NCBI GenBank assembly: GCA_017452945.1
Contig: JAFTLD010000035.1
Coordinates: 1 to 29,554 of the forward strand
Direction: 5' to 3'
Length of the DNA: 29,554 nucleotides
Source of the DNA: Clostridia bacterium
GTDB lineage: Bacteria; Bacillota_A; Clostridia; Oscillospirales; CAG-272
A program made the position numbers and the translations under genes. This document shows positions 7,353-16,397 of this stretch, piece by piece. The notes under the pieces were generated by a model. It ran no database searches. It saw only the letters and a program-made list of their open reading frames with translations, and had not been told where the DNA came from. Numbering within the stretch: position 1 is the stretch's first letter; every line of letters starts with the position of its first letter.

Positions 7353-10300
7353 TTATCCTTCAATAAAGGTGATAGAATGAATGCATATCAGGGTTCCTTG
7401 CGGGTTGTGTACTGCTGCCCACAGATTACCACTGTAAGTGATCTCGGAAAGATCAATTTCAGCGGTTCGTACGCCTGCGCCATGCCATCCTGCTTCGGAA
7501 AAGACCATATCCGTATATGCAATAGCATCTTCATAATTAGAATCAGTCTCCTGGCCGAAGGAAGAGTTGCTGCTCTTTAATCCAATATCAAGCGAAGAGG
7601 CTGCAGCAAATGCATCAGCGGTCACCTTCGTTCCGTCGCAGGAATAAGCAATCAACACTTTGGAATAATTGGAAAGATCCAAATTGCCAAGGTATACGGT
7701 GTTGCCATAACCAAGCAGGCACACGGGATTGCTAATCCAGGCTTCGGGGAAGCTCGGTTTATAAACATTTGCATTTGCCGGTTTATTCATGTCTACCACA
7801 TATGAACCCGAACCATCGGGAACAACAGGATCTTCCATATGGTCGGGATTTTCAACTTTTTCCGGCTTGGTGGCATCGTACGGAACGTCCTCATACCCCA
7901 ACTGTGCATCGTAAGCCTCGGCTGCTTCAATTGAAGAAAACGATGCAATGTACGCAATATCGATCATGCGATCTGTACCGTCGGTAAAGCAATCTACTCG
8001 CAGATAACCCAATACATAAGAGCTTGCAACCGCCTCGACATTTTTCAAATCAACAATAAGTAAATGCCATTCACCATCTGGAATATAGTCCAGGACGACA
8101 TGATCTCCCACACCGGTCCATGCGCTGCCGGAGCCCAAATACAGTTCTCCGTCGCAATCCTCGGTGGTGCGGTATTTGATTACAAGGTATCTGCCTACTC
8201 TGACTCTGGAGTTCATCGGAATTGCAGCAAAATATATATCCGATCCTGCTCCAAGGATAGAAACGTACTTCCCTTCCGCACGCAGCTCAGCTGCTGCGAT
8301 CAGACAATTTATCGAGTTGTCTGCAATAGCAGTAGCTTTGTCATACATAGCAGGAGCGTCGAACAAAAACCGAGGTTGAGTTGTTTCTGTTGAATCCGAG
8401 GGAGTTTCATCACAATGAACGATAACCGAATTCAGACACCAATCTATACCCTTCTCCACTGCTTCCCATTCCACTTCTGTTCCGGTATAATAAATATCAG
8501 ACAAAGAGGTGCATTCGGCAAACACATACTTACCGATACTAATTATATCTCGGGGAATCTCAACATTGTTTAACTCATAGCATCGACTAAATGCAGCATC
8601 ACCAATGCTGACGATATTTTTTGAAATAGATACCGTCATCAATTCGTAGCAATTACCAAACGCGTACTGACCTACGCTGAGCACACTGTCAGGAATAACA
8701 ACATTTGTCAGACTGCTGCATCCGCAAAACACATATTCATTAAGATCCATCACGTTATTCGAAATAATTACACTCGTTAAACCTGTGCAATGACCAAAAG
8801 CCCAAGAGCCAATACTGGTTACACTATCAGGAATGGCTATGCTTGTCAGCGCACTACACCCATAAAAAACGTTTTTACCAATACTGGTCACACTGTCTGG
8901 AATAATAACACTTGTCAAATTTTCACAGCCATAGAAAGTCCAGTCATCTATGCTTGTTACACCATCCAAAATTTCTACATCTCCTCCAACAGCCCAAGGA
9001 ACAGCAATGATTTCCTTAGTTTCTTGGCTGTAAAGAATTCCATCTTTTGCAATGATATACGAATTGCCTTCTGCGATCGATATATAGGTCAACTGTCTAT
9101 ATAAATCAAATATCTGATCATCTTCAATTTCCTTACATGACTTTTCTATTTCAAAAGATGTGATTGTAGCATTCGACAGGCACAACAGAATAGAGCATGT
9201 TTCCCCATTCTCTTCCCAACTGGAGTATATCGCATTACCATTGCAGTAATAAGTCGGATTGTCTTCATGGATAATGATTATTTTATCACCGGCCAATGAA
9301 TGCTGAATTCTACAAAACTCCCCACGCACATAATTTCCGCCAAACATCCCTGTTGGTGGAGCATCTTGGTATCCATCTCCCCAATTACTATATCCTACAC
9401 CGTCAACTTTTTCGCCGAATGTTATTTGTGAAAGATAAGATAATTTAGCAAATCCATCTCCACGTCCAAAGGCATCTCTTCCAATTATTACTGTCTCGTT
9501 AGGAATGGTATATTGAGTGCGCGGATTTGCAAGAGGATATTGGATCAAAGTATATAAAGATTTTGTAAATAAAACTCCATCTATTGATCTAAAATACGGA
9601 TTATTTACGTCCACCCAAATATTTTCTATCGTTGGATGTTGAAAAGGACTGTTCCAAACAAATCTCACGGTCGAAGGAATAAAAATTGAGGTAACTTCTT
9701 CAGCTAAAAATTCAACACCCTCAAGCAATACTCCATTAGATATTCCACCAATGGATATAACCTCATACTCAATAGAATCTTGAATGACCGTTTCCGGGAT
9801 TACAACATCTCCATTTATCGAAATACCTGTCAGTTGTACCGCATTATAACCTACTATCACGTATTCCAACCCGGCTTCGCTAAAGGTTTCTCGCAAAAGC
9901 CAATCAGCATCCGTAAAAGGCGTGTCGGATCTTGCAGGCAATCCATAAAGGAAATCCACACCTTGGTCACTTGGACTCGATATAATGTGTGTGTCCACAA
10001 AAGAAGCTTCCGGGGCGCCCCATATGCCATCACTCCAGTTAACGTTTTGCGAATCATTAACACAGAAGTAATTATAAGAGATTCCCCACATCCACGTAGG
10101 GGTATCATCCCATGTCAGGTCAAACCAATACCAGTTGCCGTCATCCATTTGCACCAGATTCCATGCATGCTCCTGACCGTAGCTTTGTCCGGTCACGAAT
10201 ACGTTTTCTACATCCAAGAAATTCAAAAGCAGCTGGAAGGTTCTGGCATAGCTTTCACACACACCACTTTGATTTTCAAACACACCGAGAATATTGTGCG

Positions 10301-13300
10301 CCCAAGCGTCATCCTGCGGAGTCACACCATCATCCTCATATGCATAATCGACTGCATAAATGATAGCATCGTGCAGCGCCAATGCAATACGGTAGTTAGA
10401 GGTTTCGCCTTGCAACTCGGTCAGATACTCCTCAACAGCACTGTATACCAATGCATTATATACAGCACGCTCCGCTCCTGTATCGTATGCGTCCTCGGTC
10501 AGCAAGAACAACTCCCGATCCGTCATCGAAACGGTTGTGGATATCCAATAATACAACGGGTGATCGTTTTTATAAGTCAACCAAACGGCAATCGCCTGAT
10601 CTTCACTTAATCCGTATTGCTTGAAATTCAAGGATGCCACCACATTATCAGTGGCATCCATATTTACGTCTGAATGGAACGCCATGGCAGCCTGATCTAT
10701 CAGATCATAAAGCGACTGCATGGCAGTTCCCTGCGACATTGTTCCAAGATACGAGTATCCGTAGTCATCACTGTACGCTTCAGGATTGCTGTAATGTCCA
10801 AGCTTCGGTACAACCTTTTGCGCTACCAGCACCTCATCGCAGACGGAGCAATGAGAGCCTTCCGTCAATCCGGTTTCTGTAGAAGTAGGAGCAACTGCAG
10901 GATCAATCACCTCTGTGTGACCCAAAGCATCAATGCTCTGCGTTTCCACTTCCCCGCAATCACAAGTGCGCTGCTGTTCACCGTTTTCAGTACAGGTTGC
11001 GTCCTTGACTGTCATCCAATCGCCAAACGCGTGATCATGCGGCTCGTCAGGGATTTCGGGCGTGTCGGGCTGATTCGGCTGTTCACCGCTCATGGATTGT
11101 TCAAAATGCTTTTCGGCTGCTTCGACCGAGTGGAAAGCAGCAATGTACGCTACGTCAATAGACTGATATTGACCGTCCAGATAAGGATCATAGCGCAGAT
11201 AGTTGAGAACGTAACTCTCATTCACGGCAGAAACGGTAGAAATATCTGCAATTGCAAGATGCCATTCGCCATCTGCAATATAGGTAAATACGACCTCATC
11301 GCTACCGCCCTTGGGACCTGCGCCGGAACCGACAAAGAACTCACCGCTCGAGCCTTCGACCGTTGTGCGGTATTTGATGACAATGTATCTTGCCCCTTTA
11401 TTTCTAATGCCATCAGAGGGACTGTAGAGATAGAAATAGGGGTCACCACCGTCTGTGGAGGTCAGAGTCACAAAAGAAGCATCACCGCTCAGAATCGCAG
11501 ACGCGATATGATTGGGAGAAAAGCCTTCGAGTGCTGCCTTTGCGATATACGTAGCACTAAATTCAAACACAGGGGCTTGGGGATCTTCAGGCTCCGGCTC
11601 AGCGCTTTCACCGTTGAAGTGAATGGTTGCATAATGGAAGCATTCGTTATTGTTATAACTAATATATTTCTCTACCGCTGCCCATTCTTCTTCCGTACCA
11701 AGGTAATAAACATCGGTCAGACCTGTGCAATTCAAAAATGCAGCTCTACTGATAAGCGTAACACTATTCGGAATAGTGATGCTTGTCAGGCCTGTACATC
11801 CGACAAACGCATGCATACCTATCTGTGTAACGCCATCGGGGATAGAACTGTTTCTACAACCTAGCACTAACTTGTTTGTCTCAATTTCAATAATGCAGTT
11901 TCCCTCGCTTCTGTATACAGGATTATCGGGAGCTACAACAATATTCAAAAGACCAGAACAATCCCCAAATGCACTGCTTGCCAAGGAGGTGACATTGCTC
12001 GGAATAAAGATGTTAGTAAGACCGATGCACCCTCCAAAAGTGTTTCTTCGAATGGAAGTAACACCATCCGGAATAATAATACTTGTCAAACCAGTACAGC
12101 CGGAGAATGCAAAGCCTCCGATATCTGTTACACTGTCCGGAATTGTTATGTTTATCAAACCGGTACAGTAAGAGAACGCATAACCACCAATGCTTGTCAC
12201 GCTATCTGGAATCGTAATGCTCGTCAAGCCGGTACATTTTTCGAACGCTAAATTTCCAATGTTTGTTACGCTGTTCGGAATTAAAATACTTGTCAATCCA
12301 CTGCAGCCGGAGAATGCAGAATTGCCAATACTTGTCACACCGTTACCAATAGTAACACCTGTCAAGCCGGTACATTTTGCAAACGCTGATTCCCCAATAT
12401 TTGTTACGCTGTCAGGGATAGTAATACTTGTCAAACCAGTACAGCCGGAGAATGCAGAATCGCCAATACTTGTCACACTACCAGGAATCGTAATGCTTAT
12501 CAAGCCAGTACAGCCGGAGAATGCAAAATCGCCAATACTTGTCACACTATCCGGAATCGTAATGCTCGTCAAGCCTCTGCAATAAGAAAATGCAGTAGCG
12601 CCAATACTTGTCACAGAGCCATCCACAGGAATTACACTAGCCTTGCATCCAATGACCAATGTTTTGCTTTCTGTTTCTATTACGCAATCTCCTCTACTAT
12701 GGTAGCGTGGATTACCATCCGTAACTACGATGCTCGTCAAGTCGTCGCAGAATGCAAATGGACTATTACCAATGCTGGTCACACTATCCGGAAGAGTAAT
12801 GCTGGTTAAACTGGTACAAAGTGCGAATGCACTATTTCCAATGCTTGTAACACCATTACCAATAGTCACACTTGTCAAGCCGTTGCATTGTTTGAAAGCC
12901 CTATCACCAATGCTTGTTACACTCCCCGGAATCGTAATGCTCATCAAACTGTAACAACTATCAAACGTACGAACACCAATACTTGTCACGCCATCCGGGA
13001 TAGTGATACTCGTTAAAGCAGTACAACCAAAAAATGCAGAATCACCAATGCTTGTTATGCTGTCCGGCATGGTGATACTCGTCAAGTCACAACGTCTGAA
13101 CGCAAGATATCCAATTTCTACAACAGGCAAGCCTTCATACATTGCGGGAATTACGACATCTGTATCGGTACACGTGCCGATGCCTGTGACAACGTATCCT
13201 GTTCCTTCTTCGTTCAATTTGTACGCCAAGCCCTCGCTGGCCTCATCCGCGGGTTTATCCGGAGTATCGGGATCGTCAGGAGTATCAGGTTCATCGGGAA

Positions 13301-16181
13301 TTTCGGGCTCATCAGGTGTTCCCTGCTCGCCCCAGACAAATACAATGCGGTCAATGATGATAAATTGGGCTTCAAGGAAGTCTGCCGAAATGTATACGGG
13401 CCCGCTGTAATCAACATCGGTCAGATCAACCTCATGCGCTGTAACCGTCCAACCGCCATCGGGGGTATACGGTGCTGCTATGAAGCTTCCACGGTCGGGG
13501 TTCATGATATTATTACAGTCATAACCGGTTAAACCGATCATGCCAAATCCCTGTTCTTTCGCAGCAGCAAGGCCTTCCTGAGTGAGTTCACTCCAGTCGG
13601 ATGCGTAGTAAATGATCACCTTGCCGTAATTGGACAAATCCACGTCACCCAAGTAGATAGAACCTTGGTGAAGCATAGCACCGGATGTCAAGTTTGCAGC
13701 TTGAATCATCATATAATGACTCGGGTGATTCTCCTTGGTTACAATATCAGGCATGTGACCCGTGATACAACCTGTGGGCAGATCGCGGGGATCTACGATC
13801 CAATTTTCACCCTCCGGGATCACAGGCATTTCGGGGTCATCCGGAGTATCGGGTTCGTCAGGAATCTCGGGATTGTCGGATTCTTCTGTTTTGATCAGCG
13901 TGAACTCAACCAGAGTTGCCACGTTTCCTGCAGCATCTCTGACCAAAGCCTTCACGGTATATTCGCCAACCAGATCGGCAACAGGAATCATGATCTTCAT
14001 TCTGGAGGCAGATTTTGCTAAAAAGATAGCTGCTGCATCGATCACAGCCTGATCAGGCTCAACATAAAAGTCCGAAGAGAAAACGGGTTCGTTATCACCA
14101 ATCTGGTAGCCAAACTCGCCTACAGTTTCGCTACAGAAGCCTACCCAACCCCAAACACGGATATACTCTACGTCAAGGCCAACCTTGGCAATGTTATCCC
14201 ATGCGGTGTGTTGTCCGGGATTGAAGAATGCCTTTCCCTGTGTTTCGCCAATCCAAGCATCACACTCATCAAAAGATAAAAAGGTAATGACTTTTGCGAA
14301 ATTACAGAAAGTACAGATACCGTCTGCAAAGCTATGCTCTGTATACATTTCAGTAGAACAACGCTCACAAACAGCAACGTGCCATTTCTCGTCGGAAGGT
14401 TGGCATACACCGAAATCATGGCCAAGCGCAGCGACTTCATCCGCAACATAGGTGTCACCACAATCAAGACAAGTATAGATAGTATAGCCGGCATCTGCAC
14501 AAGTCGGCGCAGTTACTACAGCTTGGTAATTGTGACCTGTTGCAGGAATTTCTTCCTGTGCAACCAGCACCAAACCGCAAACAAAGCAGTGAGAGCCTTC
14601 GGTCAAGCCGGTTTCGGTACAAGTAGGCGCGACCGCTTCAGAAATCATTTCGGTGTGGCCAAGTGCATCTACCACTTCCTGTGCAACGAGGACTTCGCCG
14701 CATACGGAGCAATGCTTGCCTTCGGTCAAGCCGGTGTTTACGCAATCGGGAGCGACTGCCGCGTCAACAACTTCGGCATGTCCAAGTGCTGCTACTTCTT
14801 CCTGTGCAACGAGCACTTCACCGCATACGGAGCAATGCTTGCCTTCGGTCAAGCCGGTGTTTATGCAATCGGGTGCAACTGCGGCATCTACTACTTCGGT
14901 GTGGCCGAGCGCTGCTACTTCTTCCTGCGCGACAAAAACTTCGTCGCATACGGAGCAATGCTTGCCTTCGGTCAGACCGGTGTTTACGCAATCGGGAGCG
15001 ACCGCTGCGTCAATCACTTCGGCGTGTCCGAGTGCAGGTGCAAGCTCGATGCCGCAGACCAGACAGGTTTGATTTGCGGTACAGGTGGGTTCTGCGCCGG
15101 GAGTGTGACCGTTTGCAGACGCCAGTTGTTCACCGCAAACCGTGCAGGTTTGAGGCTCGGTACAGGTAGCCTCTGCACCGGGCGTATGTCCAAGTGCATC
15201 AACAATTTCCTGTGCAACGAGAACTTCGTTACACACAGAGCAGTGTTTACCTTCAGTCAAGCCGGTTTCGGTGCAGGTGGGTGCAACCGCTGCGTCAACG
15301 ACTTCGGTATGGCCGAGTGCATCAACGATATCCTGTGCAACAAAAACTTCGTTGCAAACCTCGCAGTGCTTCCCCTCTGTCAAACCTGTTTCGGTACAGG
15401 TGGGTGCAACTGCTGCGTCAATAACCTCGGTGTGGCCGAGAGCATTCACAACCACAGTCCCTCGACTCATTTCCGCATGACATACAGAGCAATATACAAC
15501 CTTTTCATAAGAACCTGCCAAGGTACATGTTGCCGCCACTCTGTTTTCTTCCACAGAAGCGGAAGCAGTGTGAGCAAGAGGATCCACCGTATTCACAACA
15601 CGGCTCATCTCCGCATTACATACAGAACAATAAATAACCTCTTCGTAAGAGCCTGCTGCGCTGCACGTAGGCTCTGAAGTATTTTCAACTACTGTTGTTC
15701 CTTCGACATGCCCAAGTGCGTCAACACTCTGTGTTTCGGTTTCGCCGCAATCGCAGGTACGCTGCTGTTCACCGTTTTCGGTGCAGGTTGCGTCCTTGAC
15801 GGTTGTCCAATCGCCAAACGCGTGAACGTGCGGCTCGGTTTCGGGTTCACTCGTGTCCTCGGTTCCGGGCTCGTTCGTGTCCTCGGTGCCGGGCTCATTC
15901 GTGTCCTCGGTGCCGGGTTCGCTCGTGTCCTCGGTTCCGGGCTCATTCGTATCCTCGGTGCCGGGATCATTCGTATCCTCGGTGCCGGGATCACTTGTGT
16001 CCCCTGCTTCGGGTTCGCTCGCGTCCTCGGTTCCGGGCTCGTTTGTCCCATCATCCGATGCAGCCGTTGTTTGTTCCGTCGATCCACTCGGCGGTTGCGG
16101 ATCGTCTGTGTCGTCACACGCTACGAAGAGCACCGTGAATGCCAGTAGTGCCGCCAAAAGCCATAATACTGTCTTTTTCAT
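7353..16181 (-). CDS. Giant multidomain BspA-like LRR lipoprotein with transglutaminase-like domain
   Basis: This 2,942-residue protein should be tethered outside the membrane. The chosen ATG (16181) has GGAGG before it and starts a signal peptide ending in lipobox FVAC (Cys22); an in-frame ATG at 16211 would spoil it. Order, rough residues: GTED/EP octad spacer 23-113; thirteen Cys-rich units 115-630; module A 631-766; Pro/Asp/Glu spacer; module C1 791-952; eighteen LRR_5/BspA-type units 998-1510; module B1 1537-1699; two Cys-rich units 1714-1794; transglutaminase-like domain 1795-2054 (GVCESYA, QEHAWNL, WFDLTWDD as Cys-His-Asp triad); a second, degenerate then regular LRR block 2100-2584; module B2 2602-2762; module C2 2790-2942. 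BspA-type repeats in other anaerobes mediate adhesion, so a surface-binding role is plausible. There is no LPXTG or SLH anchor. The reading frame is intact throughout. Confidence 0.93.
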   Translation of the reverse strand: MKKTVLWLLAALLAFTVLFVACDDTDDPQPPSGSTEQTTAASDDGTNEPGTEDASEPEAGDTSDPGTEDTNDPGTEDTNEPGTEDTSEPGTEDTNEPGTEDTNEPGTEDTSEPETEPHVHAFGDWTTVKDATCTENGEQQRTCDCGETETQSVDALGHVEGTTVVENTSEPTCSAAGSYEEVIYCSVCNAEMSRVVNTVDPLAHTASASVEENRVAATCTLAGSYEKVVYCSVCHAEMSRGTVVVNALGHTEVIDAAVAPTCTETGLTEGKHCEVCNEVFVAQDIVDALGHTEVVDAAVAPTCTETGLTEGKHCSVCNEVLVAQEIVDALGHTPGAEATCTEPQTCTVCGEQLASANGHTPGAEPTCTANQTCLVCGIELAPALGHAEVIDAAVAPDCVNTGLTEGKHCSVCDEVFVAQEEVAALGHTEVVDAAVAPDCINTGLTEGKHCSVCGEVLVAQEEVAALGHAEVVDAAVAPDCVNTGLTEGKHCSVCGEVLVAQEVVDALGHTEMISEAVAPTCTETGLTEGSHCFVCGLVLVAQEEIPATGHNYQAVVTAPTCADAGYTIYTCLDCGDTYVADEVAALGHDFGVCQPSDEKWHVAVCERCSTEMYTEHSFADGICTFCNFAKVITFLSFDECDAWIGETQGKAFFNPGQHTAWDNIAKVGLDVEYIRVWGWVGFCSETVGEFGYQIGDNEPVFSSDFYVEPDQAVIDAAAIFLAKSASRMKIMIPVADLVGEYTVKALVRDAAGNVATLVEFTLIKTEESDNPEIPDEPDTPDDPEMPVIPEGENWIVDPRDLPTGCITGHMPDIVTKENHPSHYMMIQAANLTSGAMLHQGSIYLGDVDLSNYGKVIIYYASDWSELTQEGLAAAKEQGFGMIGLTGYDCNNIMNPDRGSFIAAPYTPDGGWTVTAHEVDLTDVDYSGPVYISADFLEAQFIIIDRIVFVWGEQGTPDEPEIPDEPDTPDDPDTPDKPADEASEGLAYKLNEEGTGYVVTGIGTCTDTDVVIPAMYEGLPVVEIGYLAFRRCDLTSITMPDSITSIGDSAFFGCTALTSITIPDGVTSIGVRTFDSCYSLMSITIPGSVTSIGDRAFKQCNGLTSVTIGNGVTSIGNSAFALCTSLTSITLPDSVTSIGNSPFAFCDDLTSIVVTDGNPRYHSRGDCVIETESKTLVIGCKASVIPVDGSVTSIGATAFSYCRGLTSITIPDSVTSIGDFAFSGCTGLISITIPGSVTSIGDSAFSGCTGLTSITIPDSVTNIGESAFAKCTGLTGVTIGNGVTSIGNSAFSGCSGLTSILIPNSVTNIGNLAFEKCTGLTSITIPDSVTSIGGYAFSYCTGLINITIPDSVTDIGGFAFSGCTGLTSIIIPDGVTSIRRNTFGGCIGLTNIFIPSNVTSLASSAFGDCSGLLNIVVAPDNPVYRSEGNCIIEIETNKLVLGCRNSSIPDGVTQIGMHAFVGCTGLTSITIPNSVTLISRAAFLNCTGLTDVYYLGTEEEWAAVEKYISYNNNECFHYATIHFNGESAEPEPEDPQAPVFEFSATYIAKAALEGFSPNHIASAILSGDASFVTLTSTDGGDPYFYLYSPSDGIRNKGARYIVIKYRTTVEGSSGEFFVGSGAGPKGGSDEVVFTYIADGEWHLAIADISTVSAVNESYVLNYLRYDPYLDGQYQSIDVAYIAAFHSVEAAEKHFEQSMSGEQPNQPDTPEIPDEPHDHAFGDWMTVKDATCTENGEQQRTCDCGEVETQSIDALGHTEVIDPAVAPTSTETGLTEGSHCSVCDEVLVAQKVVPKLGHYSNPEAYSDDYGYSYLGTMSQGTAMQSLYDLIDQAAMAFHSDVNMDATDNVVASLNFKQYGLSEDQAIAVWLTYKNDHPLYYWISTTVSMTDRELFLLTEDAYDTGAERAVYNALVYSAVEEYLTELQGETSNYRIALALHDAIIYAVDYAYEDDGVTPQDDAWAHNILGVFENQSGVCESYARTFQLLLNFLDVENVFVTGQSYGQEHAWNLVQMDDGNWYWFDLTWDDTPTWMWGISYNYFCVNDSQNVNWSDGIWGAPEASFVDTHIISSPSDQGVDFLYGLPARSDTPFTDADWLLRETFSEAGLEYVIVGYNAVQLTGISINGDVVIPETVIQDSIEYEVISIGGISNGVLLEGVEFLAEEVTSIFIPSTVRFVWNSPFQHPTIENIWVDVNNPYFRSIDGVLFTKSLYTLIQYPLANPRTQYTIPNETVIIGRDAFGRGDGFAKLSYLSQITFGEKVDGVGYSNWGDGYQDAPPTGMFGGNYVRGEFCRIQHSLAGDKIIIIHEDNPTYYCNGNAIYSSWEENGETCSILLCLSNATITSFEIEKSCKEIEDDQIFDLYRQLTYISIAEGNSYIIAKDGILYSQETKEIIAVPWAVGGDVEILDGVTSIDDWTFYGCENLTSVIIPDSVTSIGKNVFYGCSALTSIAIPDSVTSIGSWAFGHCTGLTSVIISNNVMDLNEYVFCGCSSLTNVVIPDSVLSVGQYAFGNCYELMTVSISKNIVSIGDAAFSRCYELNNVEIPRDIISIGKYVFAECTSLSDIYYTGTEVEWEAVEKGIDWCLNSVIVHCDETPSDSTETTQPRFLFDAPAMYDKATAIADNSINCLIAAAELRAEGKYVSILGAGSDIYFAAIPMNSRVRVGRYLVIKYRTTEDCDGELYLGSGSAWTGVGDHVVLDYIPDGEWHLLIVDLKNVEAVASSYVLGYLRVDCFTDGTDRMIDIAYIASFSSIEAAEAYDAQLGYEDVPYDATKPEKVENPDHMEDPVVPDGSGSYVVDMNKPANANVYKPSFPEAWISNPVCLLGYGNTVYLGNLDLSNYSKVLIAYSCDGTKVTADAFAAASSLDIGLKSSNSSFGQETDSNYEDAIAYTDMVFSEAGWHGAGVRTAEIDLSEITYSGNLWAAVHNPQGTLICIHSITFIEG
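8430..9000 (-). repeat. Second LRR repeat block of the giant gene
   Basis: Seven tandem units of about 23 codons (69 bases) with the pattern T-x-VxIPDSVTSIG-xxxFxxC encode LRR_5/BspA-type repeats. The block ends with IYYTGTEVEWEAVEK, the same closing motif (YYLGTEEEWAAVEK) that ends block 1. Upstream, to about 9,880, older diverged repeats are recognisable only by spacing (for example IIGRDAFGRG). Confidence 0.85.
10020..10795 (-). other. Transglutaminase-like domain coding segment
   Basis: This segment of the giant gene encodes a papain-fold transglutaminase-like domain. The catalytic Cys lies in GVCESYARTF, the His in QEHAWNLV about 36 residues later, and the Asp in WFDLTWDD. That spacing and the WFDLTWDD signature are typical of the bacterial family, which cleaves or cross-links peptide/amide bonds. 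The preceding roughly 110 residues are helical-looking and probably belong to the same unit. Confidence 0.82.
11650..13190 (-). repeat. First LRR repeat block of the giant gene (18 units)
   Basis: Tandem 69-base units encode the 23-residue pattern LTSITIPDSVTSIGDSAFSG plus CTG. I count 18 AF..C or TF..C units. Two insertions (GNPRYHSRGDCVIE and DNPVYRSEGNCIIE) interrupt the series after units 6 and 16, each followed by a conserved SIP turn. DNA similarity between units is high enough for slippage or recombination to change copy number. Confidence 0.9.
14300..15835 (-). repeat. Cys-rich CxxC repeat block of the giant gene (13 units)
   Basis: The full unit is 41 codons (123 bases), running from LGHTEVVDAAVAPTCTETG to TEGKHCSVC and EVLVAQE. 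Each unit has an upstream Cys, a His-Cys-x-x-Cys element and a following GH, suggesting small zinc- or disulfide-stabilised knots. Two short units (GHTPGAEATCTEPQTCTVCG type) sit in the middle and three divergent units at the N-terminal end. The last unit ends in CTFCNFAKV. Confidence 0.88.
15840..16050 (-). repeat. Octapeptide spacer repeat (GTEDTNEP type)
   Basis: About nine in-frame 24-base repeats encode variants of GTEDTNEP directly after the signal peptide. The acidic, Pro-containing sequence should be an extended stalk lifting the folded domains off the membrane. The exact octad periodicity makes it prone to length change. Confidence 0.9.
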
Positions 16182-16189
16182 ACTTGCCT

Positions 16190-16227
16190 CCATAAATAAA
16201 AAGTGCGTCAACCGAAGTTAACGCACT
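16190..16227 (-). terminator. Terminator-like hairpin in the leader of the giant gene
   Basis: On the minus strand, an 11-bp stem (16217-16227 with 16202-16212, one G-T pair) is capped by a TTCG tetraloop and followed by TTTTTATTTAT. GGAGG and the ATG at 16181 come immediately after. It lies downstream of the promoter and upstream of the gene, so it can only act as an attenuator or a 5' structure, not as the end of another gene. Confidence 0.75.
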
Positions 16228-16249
16228 AAAAACGCAAACTCCGATTGTC

Positions 16250-16391
16250 GCCAAACAAACTCAAGAAAAACAAGTATAAGCCATATTTAACCTTGATGGA
16301 ATTTGCATTTTTTCAAATTCTAAAAGTTAAATACAGCAAAGGGTATAATCCCCCTATGGAATTATACTTGTCATTATTAAGTTTGTTTGGC
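16250..16391 (-). promoter_or_regulatory. Structured leader built on a 30-base inverted repeat
   Basis: Arms 16250-16279 and 16362-16391 are inverted copies matching at 26 of 30 positions. Inside lie a GAATTTG/CAAATTC hairpin within TTAAC/GTTAA, and a GTATAAT-type stem (around 16344-16370) that competes with the outer stem. The predicted transcription start of the giant gene falls at about 16391, so the mRNA would begin with one arm of the long stem. I do not recognise a known riboswitch. The 16182-16532 gap otherwise holds only the promoters and ribosome sites. Confidence 0.6.
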
Positions 16392-16397
16392 TATTTC

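Noticed and set aside
12000..13130. Regular DNA repeats that could suggest a CRISPR array
   Set aside because: The period is 69 bases, exactly 23 codons, the repeats are imperfect and in frame, and they encode LRR units; there are no constant repeats with unrelated spacers.
14334..15677. A 447-codon Cys-rich frame on the plus strand
   Set aside because: It is the mirror of the Cys-rich repeat block of the giant gene. Its apparent repeats are inherited from the coding repeats.
16182..16211. Upstream in-frame ATG for the giant gene (extra ten residues)
   Set aside because: The region is the leader hairpin and its U-tract; the ATG at 16181 has GGAGG and gives a proper lipoprotein signal.
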